DNA of 27,246 nt from an uncultured Agathobacter sp. (lineage in GTDB: Bacteria > Bacillota > Clostridia > Lachnospirales > Lachnospiraceae), in assembly GCA_934359755.1 (NCBI GenBank), contig CAKRLV010000029.1:1-27246 (forward strand). The letters run 5' to 3'. The notes below the pieces were generated by a model that did not search any database, was not told where the DNA came from, and was given only the letters and a program-made list of their open reading frames with translations. Of this stretch, positions 1-7,579 are shown in pieces (position 1 is the stretch's first letter; each line of letters starts with the position of its first letter). The translations under genes and the position numbers were made by a program.

Positions 1-574
1 AAGAAATCGATGTTACAGTAATAGAAGTAACAGAAGAATATCTAAAAGAAAAACTGTATAAAATTAGGGGTAAAAGGATTTTTTTGCTGGACAGGAAGGC
101 GGACGTAGATATTTACCATACGCATTTACAAAGCAAGGAATTTATATGCTTGCAACAGTTCTTCGTGGAAAATTAGCGGAACAACAGAGTATATTTATTA
201 TGCGTACTTTTAGGGAGATGCGTCACTATATTAGGCAGAATCAGCAGTTTGTTACCAGAAATGAAATGGATCTTTTAACAGCAAAGGTTGGAACGATAAC
301 GGAGAGGCAAGACCGAATGGAGAATAAGGTAGATTCAATTCAAAAAGATGTGAATATCTTAGCAGATAATTTTATTACCGATAAAGACAAAAAGAATTTT
401 GTGATTTATAAAGGACAGAAGTTTGTAGCAGTACTTAAGGCTGGCTGTTTTATCTTGTTTTCAATATATTTGAGAAGTCTGAAAGAACATGCAGCATATC
501 TTCTCATCGGAATAATAGTTGTGATATATCTGATGCATCAGTTTTATATAAGTGGATTGGAGAAAGAGCAGTAG
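1..574 (+). pseudogene. Broken ORF6N-domain protein, frameshifted and fused to a membrane tail
   Basis: This is a relic of a phage-type ORF6N (KilA-N-associated) DNA-binding protein, cut by the window start. The domain opening, with the motif YKIRGKRIF, reads in frame 3 from position 3 to about 80. The domain end, with GGRRYLPYAFTKQGIYML, reads in frame 2 from about 95, so roughly 50 residues and the frame have been lost. The usual C-terminal part follows (RTFREMRHYIRQNQQF, then FVIYKGQKF near 410-425). After position about 430 the expected continuation is replaced by a hydrophobic tail with about two membrane segments and a stop at 574. The longest ATG-initiated stretch is 146-574 (142 aa), but no good ribosome site precedes it. 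ORF6N proteins usually belong to phages or integrative elements, so this is probably mobile-element debris. The family call rests on recognised motifs. Confidence 0.7.
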
Positions 575-647
575 AACATGCAATTTAAGCAATGTAAAAG
601 CCTTTTGACAACATCAAAATCACTAGAAGCTTACCATGTAAAAGAAC

Positions 648-669
648 TTTGATAGACATTAGTATCAAA
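648..669. promoter_or_regulatory. Inverted repeat, possible operator of the XRE regulator
   Basis: A perfect dyad, TTTGATA and TATCAAA separated by 8 bases, lies 35 bases upstream of the XRE start codon. The size and position suit autoregulation by the XRE protein. A TTGACA at 605-610 is nearby but has no good -10 partner. Confidence 0.4.
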
Positions 670-703
670 TTTGATTAAATTGAATTTGAAGGAGGTAGGA
701 AAG

Positions 704-1279
704 ATGGAACTTGGAAGTCAGATAAAAAAATATCGAAACGATTTATCATTATCTCAGGATGCATTAGCGCAAAAAGTTTATGTATCAAGACAGACAATTT
801 CAAATTGGGAGAATGATAAAAGTTATCCAGATGTCAACAGTCTGATTCTTTTGAGTAATGTTTTTAATACCTCAATTGATAATTTGGTCAAAGGAGATAT
901 TGAAATTATGAGAGAAGAAATTAAAAAAGAGGATAGAATGGAAGTTGAAAAATTAGGTGGAATATTTGGAATCCTATTATTGGCAGCAGTAGTAACTCCG
1001 ATTCCATTGGTATACTTTTTGAAATTTGTTGGAGTTGCAATCTGGGTGTTGCTTTATGTGGTGACAATGTATGTTTGCATATTAGTTGAAAAGAAGAAAA
1101 AACAATTTAATATTAAAACATACAAGGAAATTACAGCATTTATGGATGGCGTGAGATTGGATGAAATTACCAAGGCGAAAGAGGAAGGCAAAAGACCATA
1201 TCAACAAGTGTTGCTTGCCGTAGGTTCGGGATTAATTACATTTGCAATTGCCTATATTTTTGAAATGATATTAAAGTAG
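704..1279 (+). CDS. XRE-family regulator with C-terminal membrane segments
   Basis: A 191-residue one-component regulator. Residues 1-66 form a Cro/C1-type helix-turn-helix, with SQDALAQKVYVSRQTISNWE as the recognition core. A charged linker follows. Two hydrophobic segments lie at about 86-130 and a third at about 167-190, with lysine-rich loops, so the protein should be membrane-attached. ATG 704 is preferred because AAGGAGG sits just upstream; an in-frame TTG at 671 has no ribosome site. A perfect dyad at 648-669 could be its operator and a terminator follows at 1341. The architecture is common in Clostridia, often as a regulator of a neighbouring transporter or stress gene. The target and signal cannot be read from the sequence. 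Confidence 0.85.
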   Translation: MELGSQIKKYRNDLSLSQDALAQKVYVSRQTISNWENDKSYPDVNSLILLSNVFNTSIDNLVKGDIEIMREEIKKEDRMEVEKLGGIFGILLLAAVVTPIPLVYFLKFVGVAIWVLLYVVTMYVCILVEKKKKQFNIKTYKEITAFMDGVRLDEITKAKEEGKRPYQQVLLAVGSGLITFAIAYIFEMILK

Positions 1280-1340
1280 ATAGTTAAATTGCGTTAGATG
1301 GTGTAAGGGAAAAAATAATTGAATCACTGCGTGAAATATA

Positions 1341-1365
1341 AAAGGACAGAATCTCTGTCCTTTTT
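1341..1365 (+). terminator. Terminator after the XRE gene, possibly bidirectional
   Basis: A 10-bp perfect stem, AAAGGACAGA and TCTGTCCTTT around ATC, ends in a T run. It lies 62 bases after the XRE stop and directly abuts the end of the minus-strand fragment at 1367, so it could serve both strands. Confidence 0.75.
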
Positions 1366-1366
1366 G

Positions 1367-1600
1367 TCATGTTATTGGTACGTTATAACTGACATCAATT
1401 TCACTCCACTGTACCCACACAGAAGTAGTTGAGGTGTTTTGATAAGTCAGGATTAAATTTCTTAGAGGAATATTTAAAATACTATTGGTTGCAAAAATAT
1501 CTACATGGTATTCGTTAAGAGTTTTGAACAGATTCGGGGCGGTGATATCATCTATAGTTGTCTTGAAATTGAGCTTATAACTAAGGGGAGTATCTTCCAC
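1367..1600 (-). pseudogene. Unrecognised 77-residue fragment
   Basis: An open frame of up to 77 residues on the minus strand, starting at a GTG with no ribosome site. The frame stays open only about 9 codons further upstream before a stop, with no ATG. The product is polar and beta-like near its end (NTSTTSVWVQWSEIDVSYNV), which resembles the C-terminal end of a larger surface or structural protein. It ends right against the 1341-1365 hairpin, so the 3' end may be original while the 5' part is lost. No family is recognised. It may also be chance. Confidence 0.25.
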
Positions 1601-1784
1601 TACAGTTATTGCAGGAGTTTCTCATAATAAAGATACCTGAATAATTTATATTTATTTACATATTATGCAAGATACTTTTAGGTGGAAACAGACAATTTGA
1701 CAAAAATGTGAAGAATATTAGTATTATGAGAAAATAGATAAATTGAAGAAAATCAAAGAAAATCAGAGAAAATTTCAAAAACTC
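1601..1784. other. AT-rich intergenic stretch without a gene
   Basis: This stretch upstream of the MerR gene holds no convincing gene. Visible are short A-rich direct repeats around 1747-1776 (variants of GAAAATCA spaced about 11 bases) and a TTGACA at 1697 whose best -10 (TATTAT, 1722) is spaced 19 bases away. Neither is strong enough to name. Confidence 0.4.
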
Positions 1785-1815
1785 TTGACTGTAAACCTTG
1801 TTTATACAATAGAAT
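1785..1815 (+). promoter_or_regulatory. MerR-type promoter with 19-bp spacer
   Basis: TTGACT (1785-1790) and TAGAAT (1810-1815) are separated by 19 bases instead of 17. The spacer holds an imperfect dyad (TGTAAA and TATACA arms). A stretched spacer with a dyad between -35 and -10 is the hallmark of MerR-family target promoters. The gene 32 bases downstream encodes a MerR protein, which suggests autoregulation. Confidence 0.6.
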
Positions 1816-1846
1816 TACCTCATAATTCATAAGGGAGGAACGTAGA

Positions 1847-2596
1847 ATGACAATTAAAGATATTGAGAAGACTCTTGGAGTGCCAAGAGCTACCATTCGC
1901 TTTTATGAAAAAGAAGGTCTTATAAATCCAAAGAGAGAAGAAAATGGATACAGAACATATTCGGATGAAGATATAGAGGTATTAAAGAAGATAATTATTC
2001 TTCGTAAAATGGGTCTGTCAGTAAATGAAATAAATGATCTGTTTGATGGAGTGAAGTCATTATCAGATGTACTCTGTCAGAATATTGATATTCTCAATAA
2101 GCAGATGAATGAACTTAAGGGTGCAATTAGTCTGAGTCAGAAGATGATAGATGCGTCACTTGATATTAATTCAATAGATACTGTTAAGTACTGGAATGTG
2201 ATAGAGGCAGAGGAAGAAAAAGGAAATAGATTCTTGGATATTGCCAGGGATATAGCAAAAGAAGAGAAAAAGATAATATTTGGCCACTTTGGCTACACAG
2301 ATGTAAATGGGCAGATTTATGATTTTGGAAAAAGTATCATAACATATGGAGCAACCATGCTAGTACTTGGCACTTTATATTGCTGGGCTACGAAGGAGTG
2401 GGACGCCGAACATCTTTTTGCAGTTTTAAAGGGAACTATCGTAATCCTGATATTAGATTGTATCATGTGTGTGCCATTGTATTTCCTAGGCAAAAAGTTC
2501 TCATGGATTGCCGATAATAAAACGAAAGCCTTGGGAATTGTTTATGGAATCGTATTGTTAATTCTGCTTTTAATAATTGTATTTGCTAATCTATGA
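1847..2596 (+). CDS. MerR-family regulator with C-terminal membrane domain
   Basis: A 249-residue protein. Residues 1-70 form a winged helix of MerR type, with RATIRFYEKEGLINPKRE followed by NGYRTYSDEDIEVLKKI. A coiled coil (about 75-105) should mediate dimerisation. Instead of a soluble effector domain the C-terminus has three hydrophobic segments at about 163-183, 190-212 and 227-248, so the regulator is probably membrane-bound and may sense an envelope signal. GGGAGGAACGTAG upstream supports the ATG at 1847. The promoter at 1785-1815 has MerR geometry, so it likely controls itself. No partner gene follows on the same transcript. The family call is firm; target and signal are unknown. Confidence 0.85.
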   Translation: MTIKDIEKTLGVPRATIRFYEKEGLINPKREENGYRTYSDEDIEVLKKIIILRKMGLSVNEINDLFDGVKSLSDVLCQNIDILNKQMNELKGAISLSQKMIDASLDINSIDTVKYWNVIEAEEEKGNRFLDIARDIAKEEKKIIFGHFGYTDVNGQIYDFGKSIITYGATMLVLGTLYCWATKEWDAEHLFAVLKGTIVILILDCIMCVPLYFLGKKFSWIADNKTKALGIVYGIVLLILLLIIVFANL

Positions 2597-2758
2597 ATAT
2601 GAGATGGTGTTAACATGTATTGACTAACCATAGAGCATTTTGACCCCATTTGTGATTAATCAGATTACTACGTGAGTTAATGGCAACTTTTGCCCCTTTC
2701 ATAATAATAAAATAATAATAATAATATGACAAAAGCACCATGTATTAATAATATTATA

Positions 2759-2787
2759 TTTACATTTCGTGTTACAGGCGTTAATAT
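2759..2787 (+). promoter_or_regulatory. Candidate promoter of the EAL-domain gene
   Basis: TTTACA (2759-2764), 17 bases, then TAATAT (2782-2787), ending 30 bases before the first start codon. The rest of 2597-2817 holds a run of AAT triplets (2701-2726) and a weak GGCAA-TTGCC hairpin at 2682-2694. Confidence 0.4.
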
Positions 2788-2817
2788 ATAAATAAAAATA
2801 GTAATAAAGTAACAGAA

Positions 2818-5103
2818 ATGGTGGAACTTATGAAAATATTGTATGGGCTGGTAGTGCTATTTGAAACTTTGCTTGTAGGATATTGCGGAGTGAAGACACT
2901 ACATAAAAAAAGAAAATTGGATAAAAGTGTATGCAGTTTTGAGTGGTTGACGGTTGTCTGCGCATGCGTTTTTATGGTGTATACATTTTCTGCTGATAAG
3001 ATGATTACACTAATATGTAAAGGCTTGATATTATCGCTTTTTGACTGGCTGATTATAAACCTTTTATTTTATACGCAGTTCTATACTGGTGCTTTTAAAG
3101 GACGCAAGGAACTCCAGATAGGGATGGTTATATTTGCTACAATTGATAATGTTATGCTGGTTGCTAATGCATGGACTCATTCAATATTTGAGATAACCTC
3201 AATTACTGATGAACATATTACTATCTGTTTTAGACATGACAGTTTCTGGTATCAAGCTCACTATACATTTACATATATGTGCTTTTTCCTGGTTTTATTC
3301 ATTTACCTATATATGATACTGCACTCAGCAAAATTATACAGGCAGGGATATATGGTTGTAGCCGCAGTTATAGGCGCAGGCATAGCATTTGATCTATCTA
3401 CTATCAATTCAGATTCTATTTATGATATTTCAATGCTAATATATGGAATCATGGCCATAATGATATATTATCTGACATACAAATATGTTCCAGATAAATT
3501 AATAGAGAATATGTTGTCACTTATCGTGAGTGATATGAATAATGGTATAGTCTGCTTTGATAGCAAGGAAAGATGCGTCTATTACAATGATATAATGAAG
3601 AAAATCTACAGATATAGTGATAGTGTGGCTACATATGAGCGGCTTTACAGAAAGTGGAAAAATGAGGCTGGACTTGAGAGTTTTGACAGAAAAAAATATG
3701 AAACACAGATTGAAGTCGATGGGAAAATGAGACATTTCGAGATATCATATAGACGTATTTTTGATGAAAAATCGAATTTCCTATGTGACTATTTCATATA
3801 TATTGATAGAACTGAAATGTACGAGGCGTTAGAAGAGGAGAAATATAAGGCAACACATGACTCCTTGACAGGTCTTCTTAACAGGGATGAATTTTATGTC
3901 CAGACAGAGGCGCTTTTAAAGAAATACCCTGACACTGAATTCTGCATCATATGCAGCAATATAAAAGATTTTAAGTTGGTAAATGAAATATTTGGTATTG
4001 AAAAAGGCAATCAGGTTCTCATCAGACAGGCAGAACTTATGGCTCATATACAGTCAATGCGGGCAATTTGTGCGCGAATGTTAAATGACAGATTTGCAGT
4101 ATGCATACCTAAAGAGGATATCGATGAGGCTGAAATAGAGAATATGATCAATGAACTTAAGAAGGAATTTGCCAACAATGCTTTCAGCTTACATATATAT
4201 ATGGGAATTTATAAGATAGCAGATCGTCATGATACAGTAAGTCTGATGTATGATAGGGCAAATATAGCAGCTGATACGATTAAGAATAACTATGAATCTT
4301 GTATTGCACATTATGACGAACATCTGCTTGAAATATCTATAGAAGAAAGACATGTGATAGGAGCGTTCGACAAGGCTCTCGAGAATGGAGAGTTTATCAT
4401 GTATCTCCAGCCACAGGTTGACAGCACCGGTAAGGCGCACGGCGCAGAGGCTTTGGTTCGTTGGCAGCATCCACAGAGAGGACTTCTTACCCCGTATGCT
4501 TTCGTGGATATACTTGAGAATTCTGGACTTATTTATAAACTTGACCATTTTATGTGGGAAAAGGCAGCCCAGAAGCTGGCAGAATGGAAGAAAATGGGCA
4601 AAGATGATTATCACATATCAGTGAATATTTCGACCAAGGATTTCTATATATTAGATATATATGATATATTTATTAATTTAGTAGAAAAATATGATATATC
4701 ACCATCTAATATGAATGTTGAGATAACAGAGACGACACTTATGTCCGATTTAGAAAAGAATATGGTAATATTAGGACGATTGCAGCGTGCAGGTTTTAAG
4801 GTTGAGATTGATGACTTTGGAAGTGGATATTCATCCCTTAATATGTTAAAAGATATAAATGCTGATGTACTAAAGATAGACATGGCATTCCTTCGTGAAT
4901 CAGAAAATGAAGGAAAAGGAAGGGAAATATTAGAAACTATCATCACATTGGCTGGCAAAATCGGCATGGAAGTAATTACAGAGGGTGTAGAGACTGTTGA
5001 CCAGCTTAAGATGTTAAGTGAAATGGGATGTAATAATTTCCAGGGATATTATTTCTCCAAACCTATACCGGCAGAGGAATTTGAGAAGAAGTATTTTGTT
5101 TAA
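2818..5103 (+). CDS. Membrane c-di-GMP phosphodiesterase (7TM-PAS-degenerate GGDEF-EAL)
   Basis: This enzyme should hydrolyse cyclic di-GMP. About 235 N-terminal residues form seven or so membrane helices like the 7TM sensor of histidine kinases. A PAS-like domain (about 240-335) follows, then a GGDEF domain starting at HDSLTGLLNRDEF (about 347). Its catalytic motif is eroded: LNDRF (422-426) replaces GGDEF, so cyclase activity is not expected. The EAL domain is intact by eye: EAL 544-546, N603, E635, DDFGSGYSSL from 665, K686, E722 and Q742 are all present. The eroded GGDEF may sense GTP, as in other composite proteins. ATG 2818 has a poor ribosome site; ATG 2830 behind GGTGGA is an equally likely start. 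It appears to be transcribed alone and fits control of motility or attachment. Confidence 0.9.
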   Translation: MVELMKILYGLVVLFETLLVGYCGVKTLHKKRKLDKSVCSFEWLTVVCACVFMVYTFSADKMITLICKGLILSLFDWLIINLLFYTQFYTGAFKGRKELQIGMVIFATIDNVMLVANAWTHSIFEITSITDEHITICFRHDSFWYQAHYTFTYMCFFLVLFIYLYMILHSAKLYRQGYMVVAAVIGAGIAFDLSTINSDSIYDISMLIYGIMAIMIYYLTYKYVPDKLIENMLSLIVSDMNNGIVCFDSKERCVYYNDIMKKIYRYSDSVATYERLYRKWKNEAGLESFDRKKYETQIEVDGKMRHFEISYRRIFDEKSNFLCDYFIYIDRTEMYEALEEEKYKATHDSLTGLLNRDEFYVQTEALLKKYPDTEFCIICSNIKDFKLVNEIFGIEKGNQVLIRQAELMAHIQSMRAICARMLNDRFAVCIPKEDIDEAEIENMINELKKEFANNAFSLHIYMGIYKIADRHDTVSLMYDRANIAADTIKNNYESCIAHYDEHLLEISIEERHVIGAFDKALENGEFIMYLQPQVDSTGKAHGAEALVRWQHPQRGLLTPYAFVDILENSGLIYKLDHFMWEKAAQKLAEWKKMGKDDYHISVNISTKDFYILDIYDIFINLVEKYDISPSNMNVEITETTLMSDLEKNMVILGRLQRAGFKVEIDDFGSGYSSLNMLKDINADVLKIDMAFLRESENEGKGREILETIITLAGKIGMEVITEGVETVDQLKMLSEMGCNNFQGYYFSKPIPAEEFEKKYFV

Positions 5104-5125
5104 AAATAAAAATATATATTTCCTA

Positions 5126-5154
5126 TTGACATACTAGGATATGCAAGATATAAT
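5126..5154 (+). promoter_or_regulatory. Consensus sigma-A promoter of the amino acid ABC operon
   Basis: TTGACA (5126-5131), exactly 17 bases, then TATAAT (5149-5154): a perfect match to both hexamers. The leader of about 70 bases holds an inverted repeat, AAATTAAG (5161-5168) and CTTAATTT (5185-5192), which could be an operator or a weak RNA hairpin. Confidence 0.85.
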
Positions 5155-5233
5155 GCTAACAAATTAAGGGCAGTGATTTTTTAACTTAATTTAAAAAGCA
5201 GCATAGACTGTGTTATGAAGAGGAGATATAAGA

Positions 5234-6163
5234 ATGAAGATCTGGAAGAAATTAGCAGCACTTACAATTACGGGCATATTGACAGTAGGACTTCTTGCAG
5301 GTTGTGGAAGTGACAATACAGCTACAACGGACAATGGAAATGATAAGAAAGATACTGTGTATCGTACGCTTGATGAAATCAAAGAAAGTGGAACAATCAA
5401 TATTGGTGTTTTCTCGGATAAGAACCCATTCGGATATGTGGATGAGAACGGAGAATATCAGGGATATGATGTTTATTTCGCGAATAGACTTGCAAAAGAC
5501 CTTGGAGTTGAGGTAAACTTTGTATCGACTGAGGCAGCAAACAGAATTGAGTATTTGCAGACAGGAAAAGTGGACGTAATACTTGCGAACTTTACAGTTA
5601 CAGATGAAAGAGCAGAGGAAGTAGATTTTGCACTTCCATATATGAATGTAGCACTTGGTGTTGTTTCAAGAGATGACAATGTAATCAAGAGCCTTGACAA
5701 TTGGAACAAGGACGATTCAATTATTGTTATTTCAGGTACAACAGCAGAGACATACCTCATTGAGAATTATCCGGATATCCCGTTACAGAAGTTTGATTCT
5801 TATGCAACAGCTAAAGAAGCATTTGAGAATGGAACATCGGTAGCATGGGCAAATGACAATACAGAAGTTATCGCATTTGCACTTCAGAACAAGGGATATA
5901 CAGTAGGAATACCAGAACTTGGTAATTCAGATACTATCGCACCAGCAGTTTCTCAGGGCAACACAACATTACTTGACTGGATTAATGAAGAGATTAAGAG
6001 TCTTGGGGAAGAGAACTTCTTCCATGCAGATTACGAGGCAACTCTTACAGATACTTATGGATCTGATTATGAAGACAGCCTTGTTGTTGAAGGTGGCGTG
6101 ACAGGACAGACAGAAGCAGCAGAGCAGACAGAAAGTGTAGAACAGACAGAAGCAGCAGAGTAG
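5234..6163 (+). CDS. Polar amino acid ABC transporter, substrate-binding lipoprotein
   Basis: The extracellular binding protein of an amino acid importer (SBP family 3, GlnH/FliY-like). A signal peptide ends at the lipobox LLAGCG with Cys24 as the lipid anchor. The core opens with GTINIGVFSDKNPFGYVDENG and includes the family segment GKVDVILANFTVTDERAEEVDF. After the folded domain the protein ends in three six-residue repeats (QTEAAE, QTESVE, QTEAAE), which is unusual. AGGAG precedes the ATG. Two permeases and an ATPase follow on the same strand, and a strong hairpin at 6201-6236 separates this gene from them, which fits higher expression of the binding protein. The specific amino acid (glutamine, cystine or another polar one) cannot be told. 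Confidence 0.92.
   Translation: MKIWKKLAALTITGILTVGLLAGCGSDNTATTDNGNDKKDTVYRTLDEIKESGTINIGVFSDKNPFGYVDENGEYQGYDVYFANRLAKDLGVEVNFVSTEAANRIEYLQTGKVDVILANFTVTDERAEEVDFALPYMNVALGVVSRDDNVIKSLDNWNKDDSIIVISGTTAETYLIENYPDIPLQKFDSYATAKEAFENGTSVAWANDNTEVIAFALQNKGYTVGIPELGNSDTIAPAVSQGNTTLLDWINEEIKSLGEENFFHADYEATLTDTYGSDYEDSLVVEGGVTGQTEAAEQTESVEQTEAAE
6107..6160 (+). repeat. 18-bp tandem repeat, three units, at the 3' end of the SBP gene
   Basis: Three in-frame 18-bp units (6107, 6125, 6143) encode the acidic tail QTE(A/S)(A/V)E. Units 1 and 3 are identical; unit 2 differs at a few bases. Copy number could change by slippage without breaking the frame, since the stop codon follows directly. Confidence 0.8.
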
Positions 6164-6200
6164 ACTAGAAAATATAATTAAGATTGAATTATTTGATTAG

Positions 6201-6240
6201 TCTCCGACAAATACCGAAGCTGGTATTTGTCGGAGATTTT
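6201..6240 (+). terminator. Strong intercistronic hairpin between SBP and permease
   Basis: A perfect 15-bp stem: 6201-6215 pairs with 6222-6236 around a 6-base loop, followed by TTTT. It lies 38 bases after the SBP stop and 25 bases before the permease start. It probably acts as a partial terminator or 3' stabiliser that raises binding-protein mRNA above permease mRNA. Confidence 0.75.
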
Positions 6241-6261
6241 GGCGAAAGGAGTAGCAATTTC

Positions 6262-6921
6262 ATGAATTGGGAATTTATGGCGAAGTATTTACCGCTTTAT
6301 GAACGGGCGGCAGTTTTGACCGTGAAGATTGGTCTTATTGGAATAGTCTTCGCTATTATTGTTGGAATAATATGCGCAGCTATTTTATATTATAAAGTAC
6401 CCGTTCTACGGCAAATAGTTGCTGTTTATGTGGAGATAAGCAGGAACACACCTCTTCTGGTGCAGCTTTTTTTCGTATATTATGGTTTCCCAAAGATTGG
6501 AATCCAGCTATCGCCAGAGATATGTGGTGTAATTGGTCTTGCTTTTTTAGGAGGAAGTTACATGGCGGAGGCATTCAGAAGCGGACTTGAATCAATTGAG
6601 CCTATTCAGAGAGAATCAGCAGTGAGCCTTGGAATGAATTCGAGACAGACATTTGCGTATATAATACTTCCACAGGCAGTCTCTGTGAGTGTACCAGCTT
6701 TTGTGGCCAATGTTATTTTCCTTTTAAAAGAAACAAGTGTATTTAGTGCGATAAGCCTTATGGATTTGATGTTCACAGCGAAGGATCTTATTGGCCTTTA
6801 TTATAAGACTACAGAGAGTCTGTTTTTACTTGTAGTATTTTATCTTATTATTCTGCTTCCTGTATCTATTTTAGGAACACTGATAGAGAGGAGGCTGCGT
6901 TATGCTGGATTTGGGGATTGA
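6262..6921 (+). CDS. Amino acid ABC transporter permease (first)
   Basis: A 219-residue inner-membrane subunit of the HisMQ/GlnP family with about five helices. The ATPase-contacting EAA loop reads EAFRSGLESIEPIQRESAVS followed by LGM near the middle of the protein. SRNTPLLVQLFFVYYGFP is a characteristic HisMQ segment. The ATG at 6262 is chosen because AAAGGAG stands at 6245-6251; the frame is open further upstream to a TTG at 6184, but that stretch is the intercistronic hairpin. It overlaps the second permease by 20 bases, so translation is likely coupled and the two proteins should form a heterodimer. Confidence 0.92.
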   Translation: MNWEFMAKYLPLYERAAVLTVKIGLIGIVFAIIVGIICAAILYYKVPVLRQIVAVYVEISRNTPLLVQLFFVYYGFPKIGIQLSPEICGVIGLAFLGGSYMAEAFRSGLESIEPIQRESAVSLGMNSRQTFAYIILPQAVSVSVPAFVANVIFLLKETSVFSAISLMDLMFTAKDLIGLYYKTTESLFLLVVFYLIILLPVSILGTLIERRLRYAGFGD

Positions 6922-7576
6922 TGTATTATTCAAAGGCACCAACATGATGAGACTTCTTGGAGGTCTGTGGGTTGCCGCCAGAATCAGTCTTATTTCAATT
7001 ATAATAAGTATGCCGCTGGGAATATTAGTCGGTGCACTTATGACAGTAAAGAACAGAGGGATAAAGGCATTATGCCGTATATATCTTGAAATAATAAGAA
7101 TAATGCCACAGCTTGTTCTTCTATTTATAGTTTATTTTGGAACAACCCGTGCGCTTGGATGGAATTTGTCGGGCGAGTTTGCATCAGAGATAGTATTTGT
7201 CCTGTGGGGAACTGCAGAGATGGCAGATCTGGTTCGAGGTGCACTAATAAGTATTCCAAAGCATCAGTATGAAAGTTCGGAGGCACTTGGACTGTCTAAG
7301 GTGCAGACTTATGTATATATTATTATTCCACAGACAGTCAGAAGACTCATACCATTATCAATTAATCTGATTACGCGTATGATAAAGACCACCAGCCTTG
7401 TGCTTATGATTGGCGTTGTAGAGATGCTTAAAGTAGCACAGCAGATAATAGAGGCTAATCGTATGACAAGTCAAAACGCTGCATTTGGAGTATTTTTGGT
7501 TGTATTCATTTTGTATTTTCTTGTATGCTGGCCAATCAGTATGCTTGCAAAATATCTGGAAAAGAAATGGAGATAA
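6902..7576 (+). CDS. Amino acid ABC transporter permease (second)
   Basis: A 224-residue paralogue of the preceding permease, also of the HisMQ family, with about five membrane helices. The EAA-type loop reads GALISIPKHQYESSEALGLS, followed by VQTYVYIIIPQ, and IRIMPQLVLLFIVYFG is the family segment before it. The start lies inside the end of the first permease (20-base overlap), with GAGAGGAGG just upstream of the ATG at 6902. The two unequal permeases plus one ATPase make the usual importer core. Only three bases separate its stop from the ATPase start. Confidence 0.92.
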   Translation: MLDLGIDVLFKGTNMMRLLGGLWVAARISLISIIISMPLGILVGALMTVKNRGIKALCRIYLEIIRIMPQLVLLFIVYFGTTRALGWNLSGEFASEIVFVLWGTAEMADLVRGALISIPKHQYESSEALGLSKVQTYVYIIIPQTVRRLIPLSINLITRMIKTTSLVLMIGVVEMLKVAQQIIEANRMTSQNAAFGVFLVVFILYFLVCWPISMLAKYLEKKWR

Positions 7577-7579
7577 ATT

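Noticed and set aside
2682..2694. GGCAA-CTT-TTGCC hairpin as terminator of the MerR gene
   Set aside because: The stem has five pairs only and no T run follows directly.
2597..2817. c-di-GMP riboswitch upstream of the EAL gene
   Set aside because: The region is AT-rich with triplet repeats and shows no aptamer-like paired stems.
4189..4614. 141-codon minus-strand open frame inside the EAL gene
   Set aside because: It is antisense to conserved EAL motifs, has no ribosome site and no recognisable product.
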